DNA of 64,000 nucleotides from Marinobacter sp. 2_MG-2023 (GCF_030546935.1 NZ_JAUOPH010000001.1:310001-374000); one strand, 5' to 3'. Shown: positions 9,352 to 19,187, counted from the first letter of the stretch. A program made the numbers and translations. The notes: a model not told the origin generated them from the sequence alone.

Positions 9352-9744
9352 TCAGGCCGCCTGACGTTTTTTCAACGCTGACACCAGCTCGGCCTCGGGA
9401 CGGGATATCCCACATGTGTTCATAAGATCGTCGATATCTGCTCCGAGATCAACAAGCCGCGACGCTTCATCGTAGGAAATACGCAGAGGGTCATTTTGAC
9501 GCATCTCATCCATGGTTGAGCGCAGCTCATGCAGTTGTCGCTCGCATACCACAAGCCGCTGGCCCACTCCCATGCTACCGCTCGCAGTGGCATGCAACTC
9601 CCGGCCCAGCGTATCGCAGCGTTCTTTAAGTGAGGCTTTCAGTTGTCGGTTCTGGCGACCAAGTATCAGGCCCTGCACAAAAACCAGAGCAAGCGCGACT
9701 GAAGTCAGCACCCAGGGAACATAGGAAGGCATTTCAGCAAACAT
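9352..9744 (-). CDS. DUF2802 membrane-anchored protein
   Basis: About 130 residues: one N-terminal membrane segment (VPWVLTSVALALVFVQGLIL), a coiled-coil-like middle (ERQLHELRSTMDEMRQNDP), and the conserved C-terminal DUF2802 region (ISYDEASRLVDLGADIDDLM). The ATG at 9744 is chosen because GGAG stands just upstream; the GTG at 9771 is also open. Its place after cheW at the end of the chemotaxis operon is the same as in Pseudomonas and Vibrio. Exact role unknown; an envelope-linked accessory of the polar chemotaxis/flagellar apparatus is plausible. Confidence 0.85.
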   Translation of the reverse strand: MFAEMPSYVPWVLTSVALALVFVQGLILGRQNRQLKASLKERCDTLGRELHATASGSMGVGQRLVVCERQLHELRSTMDEMRQNDPLRISYDEASRLVDLGADIDDLMNTCGISRPEAELVSALKKRQAA

Positions 9745-9812
9745 GATGGACGTCTCCGGTTTATTAACCACGGAAGGCGCCCATCATCAGATCCGACCGG
9801 TACAACTCCGGT

Positions 9813-10301
9813 TCACAACCCTGCGATTTCAGCCCATTCGTGGTCTGTCAGCATTTTGTCGAACTCGACCAATATGATCAGTTCACCATCTTTATTACAT
9901 ACACCCTGGATAAACCTGGCACTTTCCTCGTTACCCACATTTGGTGCAGTCTCAATTTCACTGGCTTTCAGGTACACAACCTCGGCTACGGAATCCACCA
10001 GGATACCCATCACCTGATCGGCCGATTCCATTACCACTATCCGGGTCGCGTCTGTAACGTCTGCATCTGCCAAACCGAAACGGCGACGGGTATCGATTAC
10101 CGTTACCACGTTGCCCCGCAGGTTGATGATGCCCAACACGTAATCCGGAGCACCCGGTACTGGCGCGATTTCCGTGTATCTCAGCACTTCCTGGATCTGC
10201 ATAACGTTCAGACCATAGGTCTCGTTATCCAGCCGAAAAGTCACATACTGCAGTACCTGATCGTCCTGGGACTGACTTTGCTGTCCGCTCGGGGATGCCA
10301 T
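9813..10301 (-). CDS. cheW: Chemotaxis coupling protein CheW
   Basis: Links chemoreceptors to the kinase CheA in the signalling array. The 162-residue protein carries a single CheW domain (VTFRLDNETYGLNVMQIQEV, then VPGAPDYVLGIINLRGNVVTVID and the final acidic segment). Length is normal. It follows the CheW-like parP gene after a 146-base gap, in the same direction. Confidence 0.95.
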   Translation of the reverse strand: MASPSGQQSQSQDDQVLQYVTFRLDNETYGLNVMQIQEVLRYTEIAPVPGAPDYVLGIINLRGNVVTVIDTRRRFGLADADVTDATRIVVMESADQVMGILVDSVAEVVYLKASEIETAPNVGNEESARFIQGVCNKDGELIILVEFDKMLTDHEWAEIAGL

Positions 10302-10447
10302 AACCTGTATCTCCTGTTAGGCCGCCCAGCGCGGGCAACCTGATCGTCAAAAAAACATCATCAGTGCCCAATACTATAAGCAAGGGCACAAACCGTGCCA
10401 GCACGGCACCGTTTCATTCAGTAACTGGCCCGACGGGACACCAGCGG

Positions 10448-11215
10448 TCAGCTCAGATCAAGGTGCTGCTCGCGCTCGGCACGCACCAGCAAGTTCGCCA
10501 TGGTGCTCACATCAACCAGAGCACACATCTGCTCAATAACCGTTCCTGCCAGCCAGGGCCGCTTACTACGCGCCGTGCGCCAGCGCACATCATCTGGGCT
10601 AAGAGTGAACGACTGAGCTACGTCGTCGCATGCCAGCCCCCATTCGCTGTTATCCAGACGGATCACAAACTGGTAGTTGTCCCGGGCATTGGCCGGGACC
10701 CTTCCAGCCATAATCCACTCTGCCGTATCCACAATTCTCAAATTCTGATGAGTACTCGAACGAATACCCATATACCAGCGCGGGCTGCCGGGAATTGGTC
10801 GGATATCCTCTTCAATCCGGTGGATAGCACCCAGAAGAACAAGAGGAACCGCAAGCTGCAAGCCGGCCACAGTAAAAATCAGGCACTCAAACGGGCGCTC
10901 CGACCACTCCGGGCGCAATACCGGTGAATCCGGCGCAGGCTCCGGTGACGCTTCCGGCGAGGGCTCCTCCACAACAACAGGCTCGCGCACCCGTAACGGT
11001 TGCGGCTGCAATTCCACTCTGGGCGCCGGTTCGGGTCTCGACACCGGCTTCGACACTGGCGCCGGCTTCCGCTCAGGCTTTAATCCGGGCGTAGGCTCCG
11101 GCTCGCGGATCTCTTCTAGCAACGCTGTGTCCATTGCCGTATGCAGCAATTCATCCAGATAACTGGCGATGGCGTTTGCTGGATCCGCCAGCGTTGTCAA
11201 TTTTTCGTCAGCCAT
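10448..11215 (-). CDS. parP: ParP-type CheW-domain array-localisation protein
   Basis: A 255-residue protein with a long Pro/Glu-rich N-terminal linker (repeats of PEP, KPAPVSKPVSRPEPAPR) and a C-terminal CheW-like domain (FECLIFTVAGLQLAVPLVLL, then GAIHRIEEDIRPIPGSPRWY). This architecture, the 8-base overlap with a ParA-family ATPase gene and the place before cheW match ParP. In Vibrio and Pseudomonas-like bacteria ParP ties CheA to the polar anchor. The symbol is given by synteny and architecture; a plain second CheW is the alternative. Confidence 0.82.
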   Translation of the reverse strand: MADEKLTTLADPANAIASYLDELLHTAMDTALLEEIREPEPTPGLKPERKPAPVSKPVSRPEPAPRVELQPQPLRVREPVVVEEPSPEASPEPAPDSPVLRPEWSERPFECLIFTVAGLQLAVPLVLLGAIHRIEEDIRPIPGSPRWYMGIRSSTHQNLRIVDTAEWIMAGRVPANARDNYQFVIRLDNSEWGLACDDVAQSFTLSPDDVRWRTARSKRPWLAGTVIEQMCALVDVSTMANLLVRAEREQHLDLS

Positions 11216-12005
11216 GCTGACGTACCTTCAATGAACCAGTCCTTGCCAGCAACTCATCCAACAGGTGCCGGTAAGCCCGAACACCGTGAGTCTGTGCATC
11301 CAGTTTTGACGGTATAACGCCCGCTTGGCTGGCGTCGCGGAATTTTGTGTCAACTGGCACCGCAAACTTCCACAAATCATCCTGGTAGATTCTACGTAGT
11401 TGATTCAGGCTCTTTACCGACGCCTGGGTGCGCCGATCAAACATTGTAGGCACGATGGTGTAAGGCAGTTGGTTTTTCTGGGAGCGCATGATCATCTCAA
11501 GCGTATGCAGCATACGCTCAAGACCTTTAATAGCGAGGAATTCGGTTTGCACAGGAATTACCAGATGCTGCGCGGCTGCCAGTGCATTAACCATAAGTAC
11601 GCCCAGTGACGGCGTGTTATCGAGGATGACGTAGTCAAAATCATCCCACAACTGAGCAAGAGCCCGGGAAACAATCAGCCCCATACCTTCAACGCCAACC
11701 ATACGGCGTTCCAGCGTAGCAAGCGCCGTGCTTGCCGGTAGCAGAGCAAGCCCGGAGCAATTTGTATCCGTAATCAGCTGGGCCGGAAGGCCTTCAGGTA
11801 CCTTGCCCTGGTGTTGGAACAGATCAAAAACACTGTGCGCAAGCGTATCAGGGTCGTACCCGAACCAGCTGGTCAGAGAACCATGGGGGTCAAGATCTAC
11901 CACCAGTACGCGCTTACCACGCTCTGCCAGCAGCCCGCCCAAAGCGACTACCGAGGTGGTTTTACCCACACCACCTTTCTGATTGGCTACTGCCCAGATT
12001 CGCAC
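11208..12005 (-). CDS. parC: ParC-type ParA-family ATPase (polar chemotaxis localisation)
   Basis: A 265-residue MinD/ParA ATPase with the deviant Walker A KGGVGKT (residues 10-16), Walker A' VLVVDLDPHGS, and switch VILDNTPSLG. It is not a chromosome partition ParA: no parB follows, and it sits between motD and the CheW-like parP. This matches ParC, which moves chemotaxis arrays to the cell pole. It overlaps parP by 8 bases, so the two are probably made in fixed ratio. Confidence 0.87.
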   Translation of the reverse strand: MRIWAVANQKGGVGKTTSVVALGGLLAERGKRVLVVDLDPHGSLTSWFGYDPDTLAHSVFDLFQHQGKVPEGLPAQLITDTNCSGLALLPASTALATLERRMVGVEGMGLIVSRALAQLWDDFDYVILDNTPSLGVLMVNALAAAQHLVIPVQTEFLAIKGLERMLHTLEMIMRSQKNQLPYTIVPTMFDRRTQASVKSLNQLRRIYQDDLWKFAVPVDTKFRDASQAGVIPSKLDAQTHGVRAYRHLLDELLARTGSLKVRQHG

Positions 12006-12102
12006 GTTTTCTCTCCGGAAAATACGTTATCTCAAACTACTGAAACCCGCTGTATTCCGTTTTAACGGCCAGCGACGGAACAACTTGAACGGAACCGGAA
12101 CA

Positions 12103-12885
12103 CTAGCGCATGACGCCCCGTATGCTGGCATCGCGAGAAATAAGAAGCACAACACGCCGATTACGCCGCCGCCCTTCCTCGGTGTCGTTACGCGCCACAG
12201 GCTGGTGCTGCCCGTACCCGACCGCCGCCAGCCGTTCAGGCTCAATGCCTTCCATACCCAGCATGCGCACAACCGCCGCTGCACGGGCCGCCGAAAGTTC
12301 CCAGTTGGAAGGGAAGCGGGTAGTACGAATAGGCTGATTGTCGGTGAAGCCTTCAACCTTTACGGCGTTATCCCGGTCTCTCAGAACCCTGGCTATTTTT
12401 TCGATCACCTCAAACGAATCGTAGTGCGGCTCGGCATCGCCGCTGCCAAACAACAAGCTGTCAGGCAAGTTCAGCGCCAACCAACGTTCATTGGTTTCGA
12501 GAGTAACCACCCCCCGATTAATCAGGTCATCAAACTCCAGTGCAAGCTGATCCGCCATGTCACGCAGATCATCTGAGCGTTCCCGGGTATCCTGTTCATC
12601 ATTGCGGGGAGCTTCAGTTACCGCAGGAGCAATAACATCTTCTGATTCAGTCACCGCCGCACGCTGCGGCTGGTCGCCTACTGCAATAGGCTGAAAGGAC
12701 CGTTGAGGCGCATTGAAAACGCCTGTGAGCGTTTCTGAGAGCACCTTGTATTTGCCCTCATTTACCGACGACACCGAGTACATCACCACAAAAAAAGCGA
12801 ACAAAAGCGTGATGAAATCCGCGTAAGAAATCAGCCAACGCTCTTTGTTGTGTAAATCGTCCTGTGATTGCCTGCGACGCCGCAT
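12103..12885 (-). CDS. motD: Flagellar stator protein MotD (MotB family)
   Basis: Peptidoglycan-binding half of the second stator pair of pseudomonad-type flagella. It has an N-terminal membrane helix with the proton-channel segment WLISYADFITLLFAFFVVMY, in which the Asp of SYADF is the proton carrier. A C-terminal OmpA-like domain (VKVEGFTDNQPIRTTRFPSN) binds the cell wall. The ATG at 12885 (MRRRRQSQDD) gives 260 residues and matches family starts; upstream in-frame sequence from 12954 reads through the motC end and is probably not translated as part of MotD. Confidence 0.93.
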   Translation of the reverse strand: MRRRRQSQDDLHNKERWLISYADFITLLFAFFVVMYSVSSVNEGKYKVLSETLTGVFNAPQRSFQPIAVGDQPQRAAVTESEDVIAPAVTEAPRNDEQDTRERSDDLRDMADQLALEFDDLINRGVVTLETNERWLALNLPDSLLFGSGDAEPHYDSFEVIEKIARVLRDRDNAVKVEGFTDNQPIRTTRFPSNWELSAARAAAVVRMLGMEGIEPERLAAVGYGQHQPVARNDTEEGRRRNRRVVLLISRDASIRGVMR

Positions 12886-12904
12886 AAATAGGGACCGGGT
12901 GTGA

Positions 12905-13645
12905 TTACTGCAGGAAACCCCGCAGACGCAATTCAATGGATTTAGGGTTCTCACCCTCGGCTATGGCGATAATGCCATCGATCATCATGTCTTCGTACCT
13001 GGAACGTTCCTTAACCAGCCCCCTGAGCTTGTTGGCAATCGGAAAAAACAACAGATTTGCCAGAGCCACACCATAGATGGTCGCCACAAACGCGGTGGCA
13101 ATGCCGCTCCCGAGGGACTCGGGGTCTTCGAGGTTGGTCATTACCTGGATCAACCCCATGACAGCGCCGATTATGCCAATCGTTGGCGAGTAGCCGCCCA
13201 TGGCTTCAAACACCTTCGCAGATTCCAGATCCCGCTGTTCCCGGCAATCCAGATCAATTTCCATGATGCTACGGATAGTTTCCGTTTCAGCCCCGTCGAC
13301 CAAAAGCTGCAGGCCTTTACGGGAAAAGTTTTCCGGCTCTTTTTCAGCCAGTCCCTCGAGCCCGAGAAGACCTTGTTTGCGAGCCTTCACGCTCCAGTCA
13401 ATCACCTTGCCAATGCCATCTTCAATATTGATGTACGGTGGAACAAATACCCATCGAGCCTGAGCAGAAGCCCGTTTCAATGTGGGCCAGGAGGTCTGAA
13501 GAATAGTTGCGGCAAGCGTACCGCCAATAACGATAATGGCGGCAGGAGCGTTGAACAGCGAGCTGAGCGCCCCTCCTTCTAGCAGGTTGCCACCCAGAAT
13601 GGCGGCGAATGCCAGAACAACACCAAGCAGGCTAAGAACATCCAT
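12905..13645 (-). CDS. motC: Flagellar stator protein MotC (MotA family)
   Basis: Channel-forming stator subunit with four membrane segments, about 246 residues. Typical features are the N-terminal MDVLSLLGVVLAFAAILGGN and the late segment GGYSPTIGIIGAVMGLIQVM. The ATG at 13645 shares its A with the cheB stop TGA, so translation is coupled to cheB; a TTG two codons upstream is also open. It pairs with motD directly downstream. A second stator set (motA/motB) would be expected elsewhere in the genome. Confidence 0.94.
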   Translation of the reverse strand: MDVLSLLGVVLAFAAILGGNLLEGGALSSLFNAPAAIIVIGGTLAATILQTSWPTLKRASAQARWVFVPPYINIEDGIGKVIDWSVKARKQGLLGLEGLAEKEPENFSRKGLQLLVDGAETETIRSIMEIDLDCREQRDLESAKVFEAMGGYSPTIGIIGAVMGLIQVMTNLEDPESLGSGIATAFVATIYGVALANLLFFPIANKLRGLVKERSRYEDMMIDGIIAIAEGENPKSIELRLRGFLQ

Positions 13646-14847
13646 CAGCAAACGCCCTCCACCAGTCGTGGACCTACGTCATCGAGAGACAGAACTTCAT
13701 CACTCAGGCCTGCCTTGGCAACGGCCATGGGCATGCCGTAGATCACTGATGTTTTTTCATCCTGCGACCAGATTGGAGAACCGCTCTGTTTCATCATACG
13801 GCAGCCTTCCCTTCCGTCTGACCCCATTCCGGTAAGGATCACTCCGAGGGTTTTTCCAGGAAACGAACGGGCCAGAGAACCAAAGGTAACATCTACACAG
13901 GGCCGGTAATTCAAGCGCTCACCCCCCGGCAGAATACGCACCCTTGGCTGGCCACCACGGTTTTCTACCATCATTTGTTTGCCACCCGGAGCAAGCAATG
14001 CCAGCCCGGGGCGCAGAATGTCTCCGTCTTCCGCCTGGCGCACCTCTATCTTGCAAAGTTTATTAAGCCGCTCTGCAAACGCCGGTGTGAAACTCGCGGG
14101 CATATGTTGTACAAGCACAATGGGCGAGGGAAAAGATGCGGGCAATGCCGCCAGCACACGCTGGAGTGCCACTGGCCCACCGGTCGAGGTCCCGATACCG
14201 ACAACGGCATAGCGTCTGGCCGGGCTCTTCCGAGAGGCTCTGCCGGACATGGTACTCTGCGGCCCGGAAACAGGCGATCCGCCCTCCGTGCGGCCTGGAA
14301 CAGCAGGTCTGGGTGCCGCCGGCACCTGAACCGTGGTAGCGGGCCGTGGAGTTTGCCCCGGTTGAGCGTTCGCTGACGATTGTGATGGCGAATGAGGTGG
14401 AGATGGCTGTCGTGAGTGCTTTGGAGAAAGTTGTGCGCGGCTGGCCGGGCGGCTGCGGGCCACGTCCAGCACGCGGTCTATCAAGATTTTCTGCAACTGG
14501 CTGCCATCCCGGGCAATTTCCTCGAAGTTTTTAGGCAGAAAATCGACTGCTCCGGCCTCGAGTGCATCCAGTGTAATTCTCGCCCCCTCATAGGTAAGAG
14601 AAGAAAACATCAATACCGGCACTGGATGCTTGCTCATGATCTCGCGCACGGCCGAAATGCCATCCATTATCGGCATTTCGTAATCCATGGTAATAACATC
14701 CGGGCGCAGGGATTCCGCCAGCTCAACGCCCTCGCGGCCATTCGCAGCGACACCTACTACCCGGATCTGTCCGGACGCAGTCAGTATTTCCGTCAGCCGT
14801 TTGCGGAAGAACCCTGAATCGTCAACGACCAGGACAGAAACTGTCAT
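13645..14847 (-). CDS. cheB: Chemotaxis protein-glutamate methylesterase/deamidase CheB
   Basis: Removes methyl groups from chemoreceptors in adaptation. Residues 1-120 are a receiver domain (VLVVDDSGFFRKRL, phospho-acceptor Asp in VITMDYEMPIMDG). A Pro/Ser/Gln-rich linker of about 80 residues follows, then the methylesterase domain with GIGTSTGGP (catalytic Ser), VQHMPASFTPAFAERL (catalytic His) and GMGSDGREG (catalytic Asp). The 400-residue length is a little above average because of the linker. It is a normal part of the cheA-cheB-motC-motD run. Confidence 0.96.
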   Translation of the reverse strand: MTVSVLVVDDSGFFRKRLTEILTASGQIRVVGVAANGREGVELAESLRPDVITMDYEMPIMDGISAVREIMSKHPVPVLMFSSLTYEGARITLDALEAGAVDFLPKNFEEIARDGSQLQKILIDRVLDVARSRPASRAQLSPKHSRQPSPPHSPSQSSANAQPGQTPRPATTVQVPAAPRPAVPGRTEGGSPVSGPQSTMSGRASRKSPARRYAVVGIGTSTGGPVALQRVLAALPASFPSPIVLVQHMPASFTPAFAERLNKLCKIEVRQAEDGDILRPGLALLAPGGKQMMVENRGGQPRVRILPGGERLNYRPCVDVTFGSLARSFPGKTLGVILTGMGSDGREGCRMMKQSGSPIWSQDEKTSVIYGMPMAVAKAGLSDEVLSLDDVGPRLVEGVC

Positions 14848-14945
14848 CCGTTTCTCCTAACTAAAAATACGTTGTCCCACAGAGCCCTTCAGTTGTTGAA
14901 AGGCCCTCCGCTTCCGCAAAGCACCCAGGTGCTATGGAGGAGCAC

Positions 14946-17047
14946 TCAACTGTAATGCTGGAGCAGGCTGGGAACATCAATAATCAGCGCGATACGGCCG
15001 TCACCGGTGATCGTTGCACCAGCCATGCCCGGTGTGCCTTGAAGCCCACGCCCAAGCGGCTTGATAACGACCTCTTCCTGACCCACCAACTGATCAACAA
15101 CAAAACCAACCTGTCGGGTGCCCATGGCCACGATTACAACGTGACCGTTTTCGCGATCAGGAGTGCCGGCAGAACCTTTAACCAACCAGCGCTTTATATG
15201 AAACAGAGGGAATACCTTGTCGCGAACAACAATGCATTCCCGGCCATCGACAATGTTGGTGCGACTCAGGTTCAAGTGGAAAATCTCCACTACGTTCACC
15301 AGCGGCAGCGCAAACGACTGATCACCGAGCATGATCATCAGCGTTGGCATGATCGCCAGTGTCAGAGGCACCTTGATGATGATGCGTGAGCCTTTGCCCA
15401 GTTCTGAAACAATGCTGAGCTGGCCGTTGAGCTGACCAATTTTGGTCTTGACCACGTCCATACCCACACCGCGACCGGAAACGTCAGAAATCTGCTCCTT
15501 GGTGGAAAAGCCAGCAGCAAAAATAAGATTGAAACACTCAGTATCTGTCAGGCGATCGGCGGCGTCCTGATCGTAAATTCCTTTCTCTACCGCTTTGCGT
15601 CGGAGAACGTCCGGGTCCATGCCGGCGCCATCATCATCGATGGACAGAAGAATATGATCTCCTTCCTGCTCGGCAGACAGAGTAACTGTCCCCTGTCGCG
15701 GCTTGCCGGCTTTTTCCCTTACATCCGGCGCCTCTATACCATGATCCACTGAGTTGCGAACCAGGTGAACAAGTGGATCCGAGAGGGCTTCGACGAGGTT
15801 TTTGTCGAGATCCGTGTCTTCGCCATGCATGACCAGGTTCACTTCTTTTTTCATGTTCCTGGCAAGATCGCGAACAACACGCGGGAAACGACCGAATACT
15901 TTCTTGATAGGCTGCATCCGGGTTTGCATTACAGCGGTTTGCAGATCGGTAGTCACAACATCAAGGCTGGAGACCGCCTTGTGCATATGCTCGTCTTCAC
16001 TTGCAGAACCCAACCGCTGCAACCGATTACGGACCAGTACCAACTCACCTACCATATTCATGATATCGTCCAGGCGTTTGGTATCAACGCGGACGGTGGT
16101 TTCTGCAACCGGAGCTTGTTCTCTGGCGGCTGGGGCCGGGGTAGTTTGTTTAGCTGGCGCTCTGTCAGCCGGCTGCGCGGCTACCTTCTTTTCCGGTTGC
16201 CCGGCCTTACCTATTTCAGTTTTTTCCTGCGAAGGCTCTGCTTGCTTGCTACTTGCATCGCTGGTTGTCGGGCTACCGCCCTTGCCGTGTAGCTCGTCCA
16301 GCAACTTTTCAAATTCGTCGTCGCTGATCAACTCAGAATCGCTGCCCGCAACCGGCCCTGTCGAAGATGCCGAGTCCTCTGCGTCTGCGCCGGGAGCAGT
16401 TGGTGCTACAAATCTGCCTTTGCCATGGAGCTCATCCAGCAAGGCTTCAAATTCGTCGTCGGTGATGTCGTCGCCTGACCCGTCGTTCCCGACAGCTGCA
16501 GGCTCCTGAGTCGGGCTGGGCACTGTTGCGGCGGCAGGTGCTTCTCCGTGAAGGGCATTCAGTAGTTGCTCGAACTCATCATCCGTAATGTCACCGTCGT
16601 CCAGGCCTGCTCCCGACGGTTCTTCGAGGGGGTAGGAGCCTCGTGAGAAGCCGCATCCTGAGGCAGAGCCAGAGCATCCAGCGCCGCAATTAGTTCATCC
16701 GGCGCAGGCGTCAGCTCCTCATGATTGCGCACCTGCTCAAACATGGCATTCACATGGTCCAGAACCTCAAGAACAACGTCCATAAGCTCCGAATCAACCC
16801 GCCGCTTATGGTTGCGCAGAATGTCGAACACGTTTTCTGCGGAGTGGCAGCAATTAACAAGGGCGTCCAGCTGCAGGAAGCCTGCGCCACCTTTAACCGT
16901 GTGAAATCCGCGGAATATGGCGTTGAGCAGATTGCTGTCGTCAGGATGCTGCTCAAGATCGACAAGTTGCTCAGACAGCTTTTCGAGAATCTCTCCGGCC
17001 TCTACAAGAAAGTCCTGAAGAATCTCATCATCGGCATCAAACGCCAT
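14946..17047 (-). pseudogene. cheA: Chemotaxis histidine kinase CheA, split by a one-base frameshift
   Basis: Two frames together form one CheA. From 17047 (MAFDADDEILQDFLVEAGE) comes the Hpt domain with phospho-His49 in FHTVKGGAGF; this frame ends at 16559. The rest is in another frame down to 14946: linker with three ITDDEFE/LHG repeats, dimerisation, ATPase (N box LVRNSVDHGIE, DDGAGMD, GRGVGMDVV) and CheW-like domain. The shift lies at the five-C run at 16628-16632 (G on the plus strand). A sixth C, or a -1 slip from CCC to CCC, joins PTP to LEEPSGAGLDDGDITDDEF. It may be a base-call error, a real mutation, phase variation or recoding. All catalytic motifs are otherwise intact, so a recent or artefactual break is likely. 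Confidence 0.9.
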
Positions 17048-17064
17048 GGGTTAACCTCTTATAT

Positions 17065-17859
17065 TCAGAAACCGAGACTGGACAACAGGTCATCTACGTC
17101 GTTTTGTCCCGAAACTACATCTTCACGCTCTTCAGGCTTTATCTGCGGGCCGACGCCCTGCTCAGCGGATACTTCCTGGCCATCAATGTGATGAACCGTC
17201 CCGGTAAGCTGGTCAACATGGCTGGCCATGACAACAAGGCTGAGCATCTGCTCTTCCACGTCCTTGACCAGTGTCGTAACGCGCTGAATGACCTGACCGG
17301 TCAAGTCCTGAAAATCCTGTGCCAAAAGAATTTCAGACAGACTCCCATAAATGGTGTCGGCGTCCTGGGACAGGCCCACAAAAAACTTATCGATACGGCC
17401 GTACAGCTCACGAAACTCAGCGGGCTGCATTTCACGACGGCGCAAACGCTGCCACTCATCACGCAAGGCAGACGCTTCATCGCGCATTGCGTTGGCAACG
17501 GGCATGCTTTCTTCAACCAGATCCATCGTGCGGTTGGCGGCCTGACCTGTCATCTGCACGACGTAGGCAAGTCGGTCTGAAGCATCTGTCATCATCGACA
17601 GAACTTCCTTCTGTTCGGGGCTGCGCGGATCTATCTGAAAGTTACGGATTGATTCATGAAGCGTTCGGGTCAACCGACCCACTTCCTGGTAAAGACTCTG
17701 ATCCCTAACATCGCCCATTTCATTGATCAGGGCCATAGCACGGACATAGTCTTCCCTTTCAACGCATTGATTGAGCTCAGCCGCTTGGTGCCGAAGCTTT
17801 TCAGTCACTTCCGGCTCAAGACCCCGGTGGATCTTTTTGTTATCGCTCATACGATCCAT
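17065..17859 (-). CDS. cheZ: CheY-phosphate phosphatase CheZ
   Basis: Ends the motor signal by dephosphorylating CheY-P. About 264 residues, largely helical. The catalytic motif with the key Gln is visible as ILLAQDFQDLTGQVIQRV, and a C-terminal CheY-binding tail ends DVDDLLSSLGF. It follows cheY by 11 bases. Starts at 17859 (MDRMSDNK) and 17850 (MSDNK) are both possible. Confidence 0.95.
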   Translation of the reverse strand: MDRMSDNKKIHRGLEPEVTEKLRHQAAELNQCVEREDYVRAMALINEMGDVRDQSLYQEVGRLTRTLHESIRNFQIDPRSPEQKEVLSMMTDASDRLAYVVQMTGQAANRTMDLVEESMPVANAMRDEASALRDEWQRLRRREMQPAEFRELYGRIDKFFVGLSQDADTIYGSLSEILLAQDFQDLTGQVIQRVTTLVKDVEEQMLSLVVMASHVDQLTGTVHHIDGQEVSAEQGVGPQIKPEEREDVVSGQNDVDDLLSSLGF

Positions 17860-17870
17860 CCAATCTCTGC

Positions 17871-18254
17871 TTACTGGATTCGTTCAAAAATTTTCTCAAT
17901 CTTTTCCTTGAGAACGGCGGCGGTAAAAGGCTTGACCACATACCCATTAACACCCGCCTGGGCGGCCGCGACGATCTGATCGCGCTTGGCCTCGGCAGTA
18001 ACCATCAAAACCGGGAGAGATTTCAGATTGTCGTCGGCCCGCACGGCCTTGAGCAGATCGAAGCCCGACATTCCAGGCATGTTCCAGTCTGTCACCAGGA
18101 AATCGTACTTGCCGCTTTTCAACATGGGCAGAGCCGTGTTGCCATCATCCGCTTCATCCGTGTTTGTGAAGCCCAGATCACGGAGCAGGTTCTTGATAAT
18201 CCGTCGCATTGTGGAGAAATCATCCACAATGAGAATTTTCATGTTTTTGTCCAA
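17871..18254 (-). CDS. cheY: Chemotaxis response regulator CheY
   Basis: Single receiver-domain protein that binds the flagellar switch when phosphorylated. It has 127 residues, with the acidic pair in [12 protein letters not shown], phospho-acceptor Asp56 in LVTDWNMPG, the conserved Thr in VTAEAKRD, and Lys in VKPFTA. The start TTG at 18254 is preferred over the ATG at 18242 because GGAGG stands five bases before the TTG but 17 bases before the ATG. It is first of the cheY-cheZ-cheA-cheB run. Confidence 0.95.
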   Translation of the reverse strand: MDKNMKILIVDDFSTMRRIIKNLLRDLGFTNTDEADDGNTALPMLKSGKYDFLVTDWNMPGMSGFDLLKAVRADDNLKSLPVLMVTAEAKRDQIVAAAQAGVNGYVVKPFTAAVLKEKIEKIFERIQ

Positions 18255-18414
18255 AGGGACCTCCAGTTAATAACACCCGGAAATGGTGTGACCTTTGTGC
18301 TCAAATTTTGGCAGGCCGCTAATTTAAGCACTTATTGTCTGATCTTTATGACGGTTGTAAAGCATCGGTTACCAAATACTACACTCCAGTACGATCCGGA
18401 AACCTGAGCCGGGC

Positions 18415-19152
18415 CTATTCGCCATCCTCATGACGCCATTCCGACAGCCTGCCGCGCAACCGCAGTGCGGCCTGGCTGTGAATCTGGCTGACCCTGCTTT
18501 CGCTAACGCCCAGCACTGCGCCAATTTCCTTGAGGTTCAGTTCTTCCTGGTAATACAGGCTCAGAACCAGTTTTTCCCGCTCGGGCAGCTGCTCAATAGC
18601 AGCCGCCAAATTGCTCCGAAAAGAATCAGAAGCCAGTCCGTCCAGGGGATTATCACTGGTCTCTGTTTCTTCTATCGGCAGCTCTCCGGATTCATTGAGC
18701 TCATCAAGGCTAAAAAGTCTGCCGCTGTTCGAATCAGCCAGAGTGGCGTGGTACTCAGAAAGCTCCATACCGAGCTCTTCGGCAACTTCGGCGTCCTGGG
18801 CTTCACGCCCCAGCCTGTTTTCAACAGCCTTGATCGCCTTGGCCACCCGGCGGCTATTCCTGTGAACAGAGCGCGGCACCCAGTCGCCTTTACGGATTTC
18901 ATCCACCATGGCACCCCGGATGCGGATACCGGCATAGGTCTCGAAGGTTGCGCCTTTGGTTGAACTGTAGCGTTGGGCAGCTTCCAGCAATCCAATCATG
19001 CCAGCCTGCATAAGGTCATCCAGCTGCACAGAGGCTGGCAGCCGGGCCAGAAGGTGAAGAGCAATTTTCTTGACCAGGGGGGCGTGCGTCTCAATCAGTT
19101 CTGAAGAACTTTTTACGCCAGCCTGGTGATAGATTCCCAGATTTTTCGTCAA
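18415..19152 (-). CDS. fliA: Flagellar sigma factor FliA (sigma-28)
   Basis: RNA polymerase sigma factor for late flagellar and chemotaxis promoters. The 245-residue protein has region 2 (LDDLMQAGMIGLLEAAQRY), region 3, and region 4 with helix-turn-helix LNLKEIGAVLGVSESRVSQI. Length is normal. It follows fleN in the order flhA-flhF-fleN-fliA and lies 160 bases before cheY. Confidence 0.96.
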   Translation of the reverse strand: MTKNLGIYHQAGVKSSSELIETHAPLVKKIALHLLARLPASVQLDDLMQAGMIGLLEAAQRYSSTKGATFETYAGIRIRGAMVDEIRKGDWVPRSVHRNSRRVAKAIKAVENRLGREAQDAEVAEELGMELSEYHATLADSNSGRLFSLDELNESGELPIEETETSDNPLDGLASDSFRSNLAAAIEQLPEREKLVLSLYYQEELNLKEIGAVLGVSESRVSQIHSQAALRLRGRLSEWRHEDGE

Positions 19153-19187
19153 TGTCGTGTATCCGGTATTGTTTGACGGGATCCGTT

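Noticed and set aside
18301..18360. Sigma-28 promoter upstream of cheY
   Set aside because: A TAAA-N15-GC string exists on the minus strand, but the -10 part matches only 4 of 8 bases of GCCGATAA. Too weak to list.
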